In this document: positions 15,943 to 24,945 of the stretch, piece by piece
Numbering within the stretch: the stretch's first letter is position 1
How the letters are laid out: each line of letters starts with the position of its first letter
Origin: Candidatus Hinthialibacter antarcticus
Lineage (GTDB): Bacteria > Hinthialibacterota > Hinthialibacteria > Hinthialibacterales > Hinthialibacteraceae
Length of the DNA: 64,000 nucleotides
Assembly (NCBI GenBank): GCA_030765645.1
Contig: JAVCCE010000064.1
Location: forward strand, 1 to 64,000
Direction: 5' to 3'
Program-made: the position numbers and the translations under genes
The notes under the pieces: model-generated
The model's database searches: none
What the model was told of the DNA's origin: nothing
The model's input: only the letters and a program-made list of their open reading frames with translations

Positions 15943-18756
15943 GTGACTATTCATTCCCGAAAAATTGCGCTGAAACCATACGCGATCCAATCGCCGTCCG
16001 ACCAACCGAACAATCATATATTGACCGACGCTTCAAGCGGGCGATCAATCTTTTTAACTGCACAAGAAAAAACACTCATTCAACGCTTAAACGGCTCGAC
16101 AATCGAATCGTTAGTTCAGTCAATCTTTCATCTCAAACAAAAACCGCTAACCACGCTTGGAAAATTGCTGCACGATCTGGACCATTTTGGTTTTCTGGTA
16201 AACGCGCCGTGCGAAGATGAAACCAGCGCGCATGGCAGCAATGTCACGCCCGCTCCGCTCGAACCGCGCATCAACCCGGCGCTCAAACTTATCGGCGCCG
16301 CCGTTGCATCGAAATTTTTATTTATAGTATTATGCCTTCTCATCCTCGCTACATTCACGGCCTTTTTCATTTCCTCACCACTATTGCGTTTTTTGCAAAT
16401 TGAAGGATCGACCGCATGGGGCGCCTGTATTGCATCATTTAGCGCGTTTGTTTTTCTATGGCTCGTCGCCTGGATACAGTCCGTTTCACTTTCTGCATGT
16501 GTGAATAGGCCTATTCCATTGGGGTGCGTTTTTCCAATTGGGTTGCCGGTTCCTTCATTTGATGCTTCCGCGAGTTTTATTTTACCTCGCCGCCAACGTA
16601 CGCGCATCATTCTGTTTCCGGTTCTTCGCTTATTAAGCGCGGTTGGATTGTTTTTATGGATCACAACGCTCCCGTTAACAGTGTTCTGGAAAGACGTTGC
16701 AACTCAACTAGCACTCGGGGCTTGGCTTGGATTGTTGATGTATTCTTCGCCTTGGTTTGAGTCTCCCTATTCCAGCCTCGCTCGGCCCGGCTTTCGTAAA
16801 AGAAGCCTTACCGCATTACTCTATGATTCACTGCGGTCACTGTTTGGTTATCTATTCGTCGGAGCAAACAACAAAGGCGAGAGCACTCACTTTGTTATTT
16901 GGGGAGTCTGGACGCTATTGTGGCCGCTGTTGGTCGTTCGCACATTTGCCGCTTTATTTAAAAATGACATTCCCCGATTGCTGGGGCGGCTCACGCAAGA
17001 GAGCGGCAGCCCGGGTTGGTGGGCCGCGCTCTTTGTCGCCGCGTTCATCAGCGTTGGCGCGGTCTTCGCCGTTGCTTCGACATTGATCTTCTTCATTCGC
17101 GGCGCCATTAAAAACCTGACCATGAGATGGCGACCGCAACAAACCCATATTCTGTTATTCATGTTGTTTGCGCTGATCGCCGCCGTGACTTGCCGCATCT
17201 CATTTTTACCACCGATAATTCTTCCGGCGGCGCAATCTATCACCCAAGCCGTTTTGGGATTGGCAATCATTTTTTTCTCGCTCAAATTTACTTCCTCCCA
17301 ATGGATCCAACAGAACGCCTGGCCCTGGTTGGGCGTCGGGCTGCTCGGCGCCGCCCACATCGCTGCGGCGTTGAACTCACCGTTCAATTATACGCTTTAC
17401 GCTTGGTGCGCGGTCGCGTTGGGCATTGTGATTTCAGCGCAGCGTCAGGGCCGGTTCGCACAAGCGCTGTTAATCAGCGCTCTTGTGATCTCCGTTATTT
17501 ATTTTTCTTTTCTCGACCAAATCTCATTTCAATATCTCAGGCTTCCCCTGTTTATCATCATTCTTCTACAATTTTGCTTATCCATTACCAGCCGTGAACG
17601 TCTGATCTGGGGATGGTTGAGCGTCGCCTTTTTACTTGATTCTTATAGCAGCCTGTTACCATTTGAAAATGAATTAAGTCCGTGGGTGGGCTATCTCAGT
17701 CAATCTGCGCTCTGTATCGCGATACTGGCGAAATCATCCATTTACGATTTGCGGCTTGATGACTGGCGCCCTTATGCGATATCTCGGCCATTAGACCGCT
17801 TAAATTATTGCGTTCATCAGGCGACGGGCGCCAGAATCAATTTGCCAAGCGCCGATGATGAAATGAAATCCATTCTTGCAATCAAAAAACAGATTGGCCC
17901 TCATGCCTGGCGTTGCGTTTTCAAACACTGGCTGCCAACGCTGACGTGGAAAGAAATCCAGACAGAACCCACTTTAATGCAAGAAATCCGATTGATATCC
18001 GGTGATGTACAGTTGAATGAGAAAACGATACTGGAGGCATTCTTACATGTGCCATGCCTGCGCGGATTCGATCTTGACCGCAAACACCTGAATGCAATTG
18101 TCCGCGTCTGGGTCGCCGATGAGGGAGATATATTGATACGCCAGGACTCTGATGATGATGCATTAGCGGTCATCTTGTCAGGTAGAGTTCGCATTGAAAA
18201 CAATCATAGTTTCGTTTCCTCACACACAGTCGCCTATTTAAGCGAGGGCGCTTTTTTTGGCGAAGTGTCATTTTTAACCACTGAACCACGTACCGCGACA
18301 GTCCGCGCTTCCCAACCATTTTTAGCGGTCGCTTTGCGCCGCAGAGATGTTAAAAACGAATGTCCCCTATTAGAGAAACATTTGAAACAAACATCCGAAG
18401 AACGCCAGTGGAGCCAGTTATTAGCCTCTCTCCCCCTGTTTAATGAAATGTCGCCGTCGCTGTTTTTACGGGCGGTTCTTCAAACTCACTTGCATGAATT
18501 AAATCCGGGCGAATCGTTAAACTGGGAAGGAGGCGTTGAAGGCTCTCTCGGCGTCGTCGTAAAAGGAGAAGCGAAAATCGGTGAGGAGATATATAGGTCG
18601 TGTGAATGGATCGGATTTGAGACGCTATATTCCGGCAATACAGATTCGTATACGATTCAAGCGGTAAGCGATGCGCAAATCGCTATCACTTCACGTGAAT
18701 TAATTCAAGAAGCGGTCGAAGAAATACTGCTACAGGAACAATTGACTTCTTTGTAA
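15943..18756 (+). CDS. Membrane protein resembling a degenerate M50 protease, with two C-terminal cyclic-nucleotide-binding-like domains
   Basis: A 937-residue protein starting at GTG with GGAG upstream. The N-terminal 90 residues look like the helix-rich PqqD-like lead of peptide zinc metalloproteases. About 14 hydrophobic segments span residues 115-590. LPVPSFDASASFILPRRQR at about 201-219 resembles the conserved loop after the active site in M50 site-2 proteases. Where HExxH is expected (about 178-186) the sequence is IQSVSLSAC, so catalysis is unlikely. Residues 715-800 form a CRP-type cNMP fold (GDILIRQDSDDD, LSGRVRIE, GAFFGEVSFLTTEPRTATV). Residues 825-930 are a second, weaker copy. Function is unknown; a signal-responsive membrane scaffold is one possibility. 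Confidence 0.75.
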   Translation: MTIHSRKIALKPYAIQSPSDQPNNHILTDASSGRSIFLTAQEKTLIQRLNGSTIESLVQSIFHLKQKPLTTLGKLLHDLDHFGFLVNAPCEDETSAHGSNVTPAPLEPRINPALKLIGAAVASKFLFIVLCLLILATFTAFFISSPLLRFLQIEGSTAWGACIASFSAFVFLWLVAWIQSVSLSACVNRPIPLGCVFPIGLPVPSFDASASFILPRRQRTRIILFPVLRLLSAVGLFLWITTLPLTVFWKDVATQLALGAWLGLLMYSSPWFESPYSSLARPGFRKRSLTALLYDSLRSLFGYLFVGANNKGESTHFVIWGVWTLLWPLLVVRTFAALFKNDIPRLLGRLTQESGSPGWWAALFVAAFISVGAVFAVASTLIFFIRGAIKNLTMRWRPQQTHILLFMLFALIAAVTCRISFLPPIILPAAQSITQAVLGLAIIFFSLKFTSSQWIQQNAWPWLGVGLLGAAHIAAALNSPFNYTLYAWCAVALGIVISAQRQGRFAQALLISALVISVIYFSFLDQISFQYLRLPLFIIILLQFCLSITSRERLIWGWLSVAFLLDSYSSLLPFENELSPWVGYLSQSALCIAILAKSSIYDLRLDDWRPYAISRPLDRLNYCVHQATGARINLPSADDEMKSILAIKKQIGPHAWRCVFKHWLPTLTWKEIQTEPTLMQEIRLISGDVQLNEKTILEAFLHVPCLRGFDLDRKHLNAIVRVWVADEGDILIRQDSDDDALAVILSGRVRIENNHSFVSSHTVAYLSEGAFFGEVSFLTTEPRTATVRASQPFLAVALRRRDVKNECPLLEKHLKQTSEERQWSQLLASLPLFNEMSPSLFLRAVLQTHLHELNPGESLNWEGGVEGSLGVVVKGEAKIGEEIYRSCEWIGFETLYSGNTDSYTIQAVSDAQIAITSRELIQEAVEEILLQEQLTSL

Positions 18757-18775
18757 TTTCATTAAGAATATAAAC

Positions 18776-19054
18776 ATGAACGATAAACCGACGCTCAAAC
18801 AACACGATGAATGCAGCATGTGGCGCTGCCCGCAACTGGGCGGTTCCGTGACGTTTGAGTATTGCCGCCGGATGAACAAAACGCTTCCCTGCTTCAACCT
18901 GTTTCGCTGCTGGGGCAACGAACTTGACCTGCAAACCTGGTTGACTGAAAATTTCTCACAAGAAGAAATTCAGCAAGCAATGACCAAACCCGCCAATATA
19001 CGCATTGATAGCATCTTTGACGTTCTACAATCAATGAAAAAATCAGCCGACTAA
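18776..19054 (+). CDS. Small Cys-rich hypothetical protein
   Basis: A 92-residue protein, not recognised by name. Six Cys lie in the first half (ECSMWRCPQLGGSVTFEYC, then LPCFNLFRC), a spacing that suggests metal binding or a small disulfide or zinc fold. The C-terminal half is helical and polar. It follows the cNMP-domain gene by 19 bp and is probably the last gene of that operon. Its final 4 bp overlap the end of the convergent caspase-like gene. Confidence 0.65.
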   Translation: MNDKPTLKQHDECSMWRCPQLGGSVTFEYCRRMNKTLPCFNLFRCWGNELDLQTWLTENFSQEEIQQAMTKPANIRIDSIFDVLQSMKKSAD

Positions 19055-19746
19055 CGACATGCCGCCTCACTCATACAATGACCAATACGAACGCCGTCAG
19101 GGCAAACGCTTTCCCATGCCTGGCTCAACGACGTTGTAAAAGGGACAGACTGATTCTCGCCGACAAGACGCCAAAATTCGGTACTCACGCCGCGACAGGA
19201 GCGTTGCTGAGCATTGACCGGCTTATCGCTAAGCAGCAGAAACGGCCCTGGCATCGCTTGGTTTAATTCTTCCACCCATCCCGGCGCAAAACAAACATCA
19301 ATATAAATTGCGATTGGGCCTGATCCGAGCCGCGATGCAATGTCATTTGCGACAAGCGGGCCATCTTTAAAATGAATGGACGAAGAAGGCTTTTCAGAGC
19401 CGTTAAACAACAATAAACCATGCCCTGTTAAATAAATTAAAGCAAGCGGCTGTTGATTGTCTTGTACTTGCTCTAATGTTTGGATTACTTTCTTACGAGT
19501 AGGCTTTCCGTGTTCGTCGCTTGAGATAATGATCGGCTCAATGCCAAATTGAGTGCAAGCATTTTTCGCAGCAAGGATGTTATCGACGTGCCGTTGCGAG
19601 TCGTCATTATTAATCAAAATTGCAACGGGCTTAACCGTCATCGGCTTTGTTGGCGCCTCTTGCATACTGAGAAGCGTAATTCCAACTTGAGCGGAAATAA
19701 CAACAACCATTGCAACCAATATGCGAAATAGCATAAGCCGCCCCAT
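19051..19746 (-). CDS. Membrane-anchored caspase-like (clan CD) putative peptidase
   Basis: A 231-residue protein with one N-terminal membrane segment (about 5-27). PVAILINNDD near 40 is a likely first beta strand. LALIYLTGHG with His109 and AIYIDVCFAPGW with Cys152 are placed exactly as the catalytic His-Gly and Cys of clan CD peptidases (caspase, clostripain and legumain types). No p10-like or effector domain is seen. It starts 4 bp after the TadG-like gene and is the last gene of the Tad pilus operon. It might process a pilus or surface protein outside the membrane, which is inference; activity is untested. Confidence 0.72.
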   Translation of the reverse strand: MGRLMLFRILVAMVVVISAQVGITLLSMQEAPTKPMTVKPVAILINNDDSQRHVDNILAAKNACTQFGIEPIIISSDEHGKPTRKKVIQTLEQVQDNQQPLALIYLTGHGLLLFNGSEKPSSSIHFKDGPLVANDIASRLGSGPIAIYIDVCFAPGWVEELNQAMPGPFLLLSDKPVNAQQRSCRGVSTEFWRLVGENQSVPFTTSLSQAWESVCPDGVRIGHCMSEAACR

Positions 19747-19750
19747 CTGC

Positions 19751-20983
19751 TTAGCGCGTCAGCGACAGCGTATAGATCAGTTCCGAATGAGGCGCATCTG
19801 GATTGACGACGGCGGAATCACTGGTGATTTGCGTCGGTTGAACAACGAAACGGATATAATTACTGTTGCTCGACCAAGTGGAATCTACCACCGTGACTGC
19901 TTTAAATTCCGTCGCTTTATAATATTGCTGAATCGCGCAGCAGGTCTCAACACTTGGAAGGTCGCTCATCGGTTCATCAAATTGGCTGGGATCGGCGTAC
20001 GCAGTCGGATTATTTGAACTGATGGCGGTATACAGCGCCATGATGCGTGGTTCGCCGCGAATGTTGCGTAAGGAATAATGCCAACTACTCGACATCCAAT
20101 TCTCGCCAGGCAGCCATTGCGATAACCCGCCGCCGCCGTTGTCAACGAGTAAGAGTTCATCAATCGTCGCCAGGTCGCCTGCGGTCATGCCATCATAAAT
20201 TTGGTTGTTCACATACGACGTGCCGACCACCATTGAGATAAAGATCGTCCCGACGTTGCCTCGCGTTCCAGGAACGCCAATGTTGTAACGATAAGGGTAC
20301 AGCGTTAATTCAGGAATGCCGTCGCTGCCCGATTGCACCTGCCCATTCACCACGCGATAATTGTCCGGCCCGCTAACCAACGCATCTTCCCAAGCGCCAG
20401 CGTACGCAGCAAACGGCAACATCGGCAGCGTCTCATTCGGCCCTAACGTAAATCCGGCAATGCGGTCTTCCAGCGTGGCGGTGGCCTGAGCGCGCATGGC
20501 AATCTGCGACTTACCGGAAAATGCCCCCAGCAACATCGACAACGGCCCATTCAGCGTATTCGTTAAATCCGCCTGAACTTGAACGGAATTATAATTTGTT
20601 ACGCCGCTGGTTTGAATCGCGTCATTGATATCGAGTGGATTATCAATATAGCCCACAACGACGCCGCCGGACGCATCATTGGCGTCGTTGCGATCAACCG
20701 CCAACGTGCGCTTGGCCGCAACATTGTACGAAGCGAATTGTTCCGCATACGCGCGCGCTTCAATAATGTCGTCCGTCAGATTGGCTGAACCGGTCAGGAC
20801 GTCTTCGTCCACCAATTGCGACGCAGCAGCCAGCGAAGCCGAGTCCGCCGCATTTTGTAATTCATTGTGCGTTGACACCATAATGCCCAAATCAAGAACA
20901 ATCGCCATCATGGTAAAGATCATCACCAATGAAATCGAAAGTAACACTAAAACCGATCCATTATTATTTCTTGTCTGCTTCAT
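19751..20983 (-). CDS. tadG: TadG-like Flp pilus assembly protein
   Basis: A 410-residue protein. The N-terminal NGSVLVLLSISLVMIFTMMA membrane segment, followed by DLGIMVSTHNELQNAADSAS and LAAASQL, is the classical TadE/G start, where a Glu/Asp-flanked helix anchors a pseudopilin-like protein. The large extracytoplasmic remainder has no recognisable von Willebrand domain, and the Ser/Asn/Gly-rich middle is probably beta-structured. It follows the AAA ATPase gene by 35 bp in the Tad operon. A clear AAGGAG lies upstream. Confidence 0.82.
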   Translation of the reverse strand: MKQTRNNNGSVLVLLSISLVMIFTMMAIVLDLGIMVSTHNELQNAADSASLAAASQLVDEDVLTGSANLTDDIIEARAYAEQFASYNVAAKRTLAVDRNDANDASGGVVVGYIDNPLDINDAIQTSGVTNYNSVQVQADLTNTLNGPLSMLLGAFSGKSQIAMRAQATATLEDRIAGFTLGPNETLPMLPFAAYAGAWEDALVSGPDNYRVVNGQVQSGSDGIPELTLYPYRYNIGVPGTRGNVGTIFISMVVGTSYVNNQIYDGMTAGDLATIDELLLVDNGGGGLSQWLPGENWMSSSWHYSLRNIRGEPRIMALYTAISSNNPTAYADPSQFDEPMSDLPSVETCCAIQQYYKATEFKAVTVVDSTWSSNSNYIRFVVQPTQITSDSAVVNPDAPHSELIYTLSLTR

Positions 20984-21018
20984 CGTCTTTCTCCTTACGG
21001 AGTGAATGGAATTTTAAT

Positions 21019-22398
21019 TCATGTTCTCAAATCAGAAAAATACGACTGAGCGACTTGATATAAACGCTCTGCAGTAATGTCCGTATTTTGCTGATTGAAT
21101 CGACACTCATCTGAAATCAAATCCGTCAAATCGCGTGGATCACAAGCGCGCAACAACCGGTTGGTTTTCTTATAGAATTCATCAATAAACGCCTTTAGAT
21201 TCAAGCCATCCATATTCATTTCTTTTTTATGGCATTCTTGTCGAAAGATCGATTCATACGCCGCTTGTGACGGCGCCCCTACATAAATTTTGTAGCGAAT
21301 GCGACGCAAAAATGCCGGGTCCGCCAAATCAGCCGGGTCTAAGTTCGTTGCAAAAACCACAAATTGTTCAAACGGAATCGAAAATTTTTTGCCTGTATGA
21401 AGCGTCAAATAATCCATGCGTTCTTCAAGAGGGATAATCCAACGGTTGAGTAAATCTTTGGGCTGCACCATCTGGCGTCCAAAGTCGTCAATGGTGAAGA
21501 CGCCGCCGTTGGCTTTCATTTGCAGCGGCGCTTCATAAAACCGCGTGGTCGAATTGTATCGAAGATCAAGCATATCCAGCGTAAGTTCGCCGCCGACCAC
21601 AACAGCGGGACGCCTACACATTACCCAACGCCGATCATTGGAGACGGTACCATCCAGCCAAACAGCGTCTGGGTCAGATTTTTCATTTTCAATTGGAACA
21701 TGATGGACGGGATCGTAGACGCGAATCACGCTGCCGCCGACCAACACCGCATGTGGAATCGCAACCTGCCCGCCGCTACGGTCAAGAAATCGCGCAACCG
21801 CTTTCGCTAACGTGCTTTTGCCCGTACCGGGAGGCCCATAGAGAAAACACGATTTACCGGAACGAATCGCCGGCCCAATTTGTTTGAACATCGAATCATC
21901 AACAATGAAGCCGTCCCACGTTTCGCGCAATTGCTTTTCCGTCACGGAAACATTCGAAAGGCTATGCGCGCGAACGTAGGTTTCATATTGCGTTAGCGGG
22001 ACTGGCGCCGGGCCGGTATAGGTGTCCGCCTCGAGTAATTGTTTAACGAAATTACGTCCTCGCTCGGTCAACGCAAATACATCAGCGGCGTTGCCCAGGC
22101 CGCGACCGCCGCGCTTTTCCGCTTTTGCGCTTTGCACCATATCGTCAAGCAAATCGTCAATTAACAAAAACGGCAAACAGACTTTTTGTGAAATCTCGCT
22201 GCCGCTCAATACGCCGTAGCGATAAAGATGCTTCGCAATCAAATCGCTGATATACGATGACGATAACCCGACATCCTCTAACGTCGCCGGAGCAGAAATC
22301 GCATTTGACGCAGATGCATCATGCGCAAATGGAGAGCAGCCGTTTGCTCGTCCACTTCCATTTATTATTTTCTCAGCGAGTACATTTTGCATCATCAT
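21019..22398 (-). CDS. MoxR-like AAA ATPase in the Tad operon
   Basis: A 459-residue cytoplasmic protein. Residues 40-120 form a winged-helix-like region, and Walker A GPPGTGKST is at 188-196. GGVFTIDDFGRQM near 305 is the Walker B region, with an arginine-rich FLRRIRYKI near 370 as sensor. Relatives with this layout are often encoded beside tad or type II secretion-like genes and may remodel the machinery, but their exact role is not known to me. Three ATG codons in a row open the gene, 5 bp after the OmpA-like gene. Confidence 0.82.
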   Translation of the reverse strand: MMMQNVLAEKIINGSGRANGCSPFAHDASASNAISAPATLEDVGLSSSYISDLIAKHLYRYGVLSGSEISQKVCLPFLLIDDLLDDMVQSAKAEKRGGRGLGNAADVFALTERGRNFVKQLLEADTYTGPAPVPLTQYETYVRAHSLSNVSVTEKQLRETWDGFIVDDSMFKQIGPAIRSGKSCFLYGPPGTGKSTLAKAVARFLDRSGGQVAIPHAVLVGGSVIRVYDPVHHVPIENEKSDPDAVWLDGTVSNDRRWVMCRRPAVVVGGELTLDMLDLRYNSTTRFYEAPLQMKANGGVFTIDDFGRQMVQPKDLLNRWIIPLEERMDYLTLHTGKKFSIPFEQFVVFATNLDPADLADPAFLRRIRYKIYVGAPSQAAYESIFRQECHKKEMNMDGLNLKAFIDEFYKKTNRLLRACDPRDLTDLISDECRFNQQNTDITAERLYQVAQSYFSDLRT

Positions 22399-22403
22399 GT
22401 CTC

Positions 22404-23012
22404 TCAGGAACCCGACTCGGATGACAATAACGACTCCATCATTGATGGGCTAGATTGTTCTTCTTCAGGAATTGCGCGCATCAATTTATATGCCCGCTCG
22501 GCTTCATCTCCCGCCATCCCCTCGCCTTGCGCATAGGTTTTTACGATCACGATCCGGTTTGCCATTTGGCCGTCTTCACTCCAATTGCTGGCAGACGGTC
22601 GGCCCTCGCCGAAACTCCGCACCACCAAACGCTCTTCCCATACGCCTGCGCTTCGCAGATAGTGCGCCGCCGTGATGGCGCGTTGATATCCAAGGCGCGT
22701 GTTGTACTCATCGCTATTGTTATGGTCGGCGTGTCCTTCAATCACGACCGCGCCTGCGCGGCGTTTGAGCTGTAACGCGATGCGATCCAATTCATGTTTC
22801 GCCTCTGCATTGAGGTTTGCTTTGTCGTAGGCAAAGTGGATGCGCCCAACTTCACGATCAATCGGGTTTGCATTTTCCGCCATCTTTTCAAACGGCGCTT
22901 CAACCACTCGTTGTAATGACGTGGACTGATAGGCCGTCCATTGATTGGTATCAATCGACTCACATCCCACCGCAAGAAAAACCAACGGGCCGAGTAGCAA
23001 TAAACGTTTCAT
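22404..23012 (-). CDS. OmpA-family outer-membrane lipoprotein
   Basis: A 202-residue protein. LVFLAVGC ends at Cys17, a lipobox for signal peptidase II. Residues 70-180 are an OmpA C-terminal domain: IHFAYDKANLNAEAKHELD, VVIEGHADHNNSDEYN, and LGYQRAITAAHYL with RSFGEGRP. It should sit in the outer membrane and grip peptidoglycan. Its place between tadC and the AAA ATPase gene suggests that it anchors the Tad secretin, like the TadD/Pal-type helpers of other loci. GGAGG precedes the start. Confidence 0.88.
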   Translation of the reverse strand: MKRLLLLGPLVFLAVGCESIDTNQWTAYQSTSLQRVVEAPFEKMAENANPIDREVGRIHFAYDKANLNAEAKHELDRIALQLKRRAGAVVIEGHADHNNSDEYNTRLGYQRAITAAHYLRSAGVWEERLVVRSFGEGRPSASNWSEDGQMANRIVIVKTYAQGEGMAGDEAERAYKLMRAIPEEEQSSPSMMESLLSSESGS

Positions 23013-23050
23013 CTTACGCCTCCAAGTTGACCAGCGCCCTAATTCGCTGG

Positions 23051-23977
23051 TTACTGATTCATACTCATAAATGTGTCTAAAATTTTAATCACCGCAGGCC
23101 CGCCCAAGACGACGAAGATCGCGGGGAAAATAAATAGCACTAATGGAAAAATCAATTTGACCGTCGTCTTTGCTGCTTTTTCTTCCGCCCGCTGTTTGCG
23201 CCGCGTCCGCATATCTTCCGAGTGAACGCGAAGCGCCGTTGCGAGGCTTGAACCAAATTTATCGGCTTGAATCAACACACAGGTCAACGACTTTAGATCA
23301 GCGACGCCGGTGCGGTCTCCCAATTCACGCAAGGCCATTTCTCGTTCTTGCCCCAAGCGAATCGCCGCGCAAGTAATCTGAAATTCGCGGCTCAAGGTCG
23401 GGTTGCTCATGTGAAATTCCTGGCTGATTTTTTGCATCGCCGCGTCAAGCCCTAGCCCCGCTTCTATGCAAACAACCAAGAGGTCTAACGCATCCGGCAA
23501 TCCGCAAAAAATATGCTCTTGCCTTTGCCGTTTGACGAAGAACAGAAATATATCAGGAAGAAACATGCCCAACCCGCAAGCAAACGCCATCGGCATCAAT
23601 CCATCCAGAAGCGCTTTGCCCATGAGGATATAAATCAGTGTGATTGCGATGGCGGGCGTAATCATTAAAATCAAGCGCGCACCCCAATAAACAAAGTAAG
23701 CGACGTCGCTGTAGTAACCCGCGAGCGCTAAGCGTCTCTTGGAGTCGTTACGCTGCTTGGCTTCTTTGGGCGCCAGTTTACGACCGAGCGCCGCAACCAT
23801 GTTCATTTCATTTTTTTCATGCCCCGCTTGAAGCGCGCGGCTCCCATTTTGTGCGCCGTGCAAACGCGCGATCCGTTCATCCATTGGATGCCGCGCAATG
23901 CCTGACAACGCGGCGAACGAGACCACTCCAAAAAATACGGCGGAAAACACCAACGCAACTATCGCAGTTTCTATCAT
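23051..23977 (-). CDS. tadC: Tad pilus inner-membrane platform protein TadC
   Basis: A 308-residue GspF-type protein. It has an N-terminal membrane helix, two helices near 105-150, the cytoplasmic F-domain with LPDALDLLVVCIEAGLGLD near 163 and a second half with LSREFQ, and a final pair of helices (LIFPLVLFIFPAIFVV near 275). It pairs with TadB to form the assembly platform turned by the TadA ATPase. Its ATG overlaps the tadB stop (TAATG), which indicates coupled translation. Confidence 0.92.
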   Translation of the reverse strand: MIETAIVALVFSAVFFGVVSFAALSGIARHPMDERIARLHGAQNGSRALQAGHEKNEMNMVAALGRKLAPKEAKQRNDSKRRLALAGYYSDVAYFVYWGARLILMITPAIAITLIYILMGKALLDGLMPMAFACGLGMFLPDIFLFFVKRQRQEHIFCGLPDALDLLVVCIEAGLGLDAAMQKISQEFHMSNPTLSREFQITCAAIRLGQEREMALRELGDRTGVADLKSLTCVLIQADKFGSSLATALRVHSEDMRTRRKQRAEEKAAKTTVKLIFPLVLFIFPAIFVVLGGPAVIKILDTFMSMNQ

Positions 23978-24945
23978 TAGACTTTTATGTTCACAATCTT
24001 TCGAATGAGAAGCATCCCGATGATCTGTAAACCAATCGCGGCATACATCATTTTGTTGCCCAATTCGGTTGTAATCAGCACCAAGACATAATCGCGGTTC
24101 ATAATAAAAATGATGCCAAACACAAACACAGGAAGCAAACTCAACACCCAGCCCGACAAGCGGCCTTCCGCCGTCAACGCTCTCACCTGTCCTTGAATTT
24201 TGAAACGGTCGCGAATCACGCCGGAGAGATTGTCTAAGACCTCAGCCAAGTCGCCGCCGGTTTCCTGGTGAATCATTACAGTCAGAATAAAAAACCGCAC
24301 ATCTAAAATGGGGACGCGGACCGCCATACAAGCGAGCGCATCTTCCATCGGTAACCCCATTTGATTTTGTTGAAACACAATGCCAAATTCCGTTCCAACC
24401 GGGTCTGGCATCTCCGTCGAAACCATGTAGAGTCCCATCGAAAATGGGTGCCCAGCGCGTAAAGAACGACCAATGATCTCTAGCGATTGCGCGAAGAGTC
24501 CTTCAAATTTCTTTAAGCGAGACTGACGCTGGCGCAGTATCATCAGATAGCGTAGTCCAAAGAAACCCACGCCCGCAAGCAACGCATAAAGTACACTCTG
24601 CGTTCCAAACCATGTCCCGATCAAAGTAACGATGCTCAAGATTCCCGACATCCATAACCATGTCACCACATCACTATTTTTACCCGCCTGTTCAAAAAGG
24701 AGTGGAAGGTTCATCAAAGGAGGAAACGTCGAAAAGATGGGGTATTTATCTGAATCTTTGCGTTGTTTCAGCATGTCTAAAATTTGCTTTTGGCTCGGCC
24801 CGCCGCCTTGGCTCATCATACGGTCTAAGCGTTTTTCAACGGCGCGGGTCTCTGCAAACATCAGCCAATACAGGCCAAACGCGCCAGCCATGACCAGCGC
24901 AGTCGTCCCCAAAAAAACAATCATCACCAACGCGGCTTGATTCAT
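23977..24945 (-). CDS. tadB: Tad pilus inner-membrane platform protein TadB
   Basis: A 322-residue GspF-type protein with N-terminal helix, paired helices near 92-135, an F-domain with [18 protein letters not shown] near 150 and [18 protein letters not shown] near 224, and two C-terminal helices. It forms the inner-membrane platform with TadC. It overlaps the tadA gene by 4 bp and the tadC gene by 1 bp. Confidence 0.92.
   Translation of the reverse strand: MNQAALVMIVFLGTTALVMAGAFGLYWLMFAETRAVEKRLDRMMSQGGGPSQKQILDMLKQRKDSDKYPIFSTFPPLMNLPLLFEQAGKNSDVVTWLWMSGILSIVTLIGTWFGTQSVLYALLAGVGFFGLRYLMILRQRQSRLKKFEGLFAQSLEIIGRSLRAGHPFSMGLYMVSTEMPDPVGTEFGIVFQQNQMGLPMEDALACMAVRVPILDVRFFILTVMIHQETGGDLAEVLDNLSGVIRDRFKIQGQVRALTAEGRLSGWVLSLLPVFVFGIIFIMNRDYVLVLITTELGNKMMYAAIGLQIIGMLLIRKIVNIKV

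Noticed and set aside
16128-16664. Minus-strand frame of 178 residues
   Set aside because: It lies wholly opposite the cNMP-domain membrane protein and has no initiation signal.
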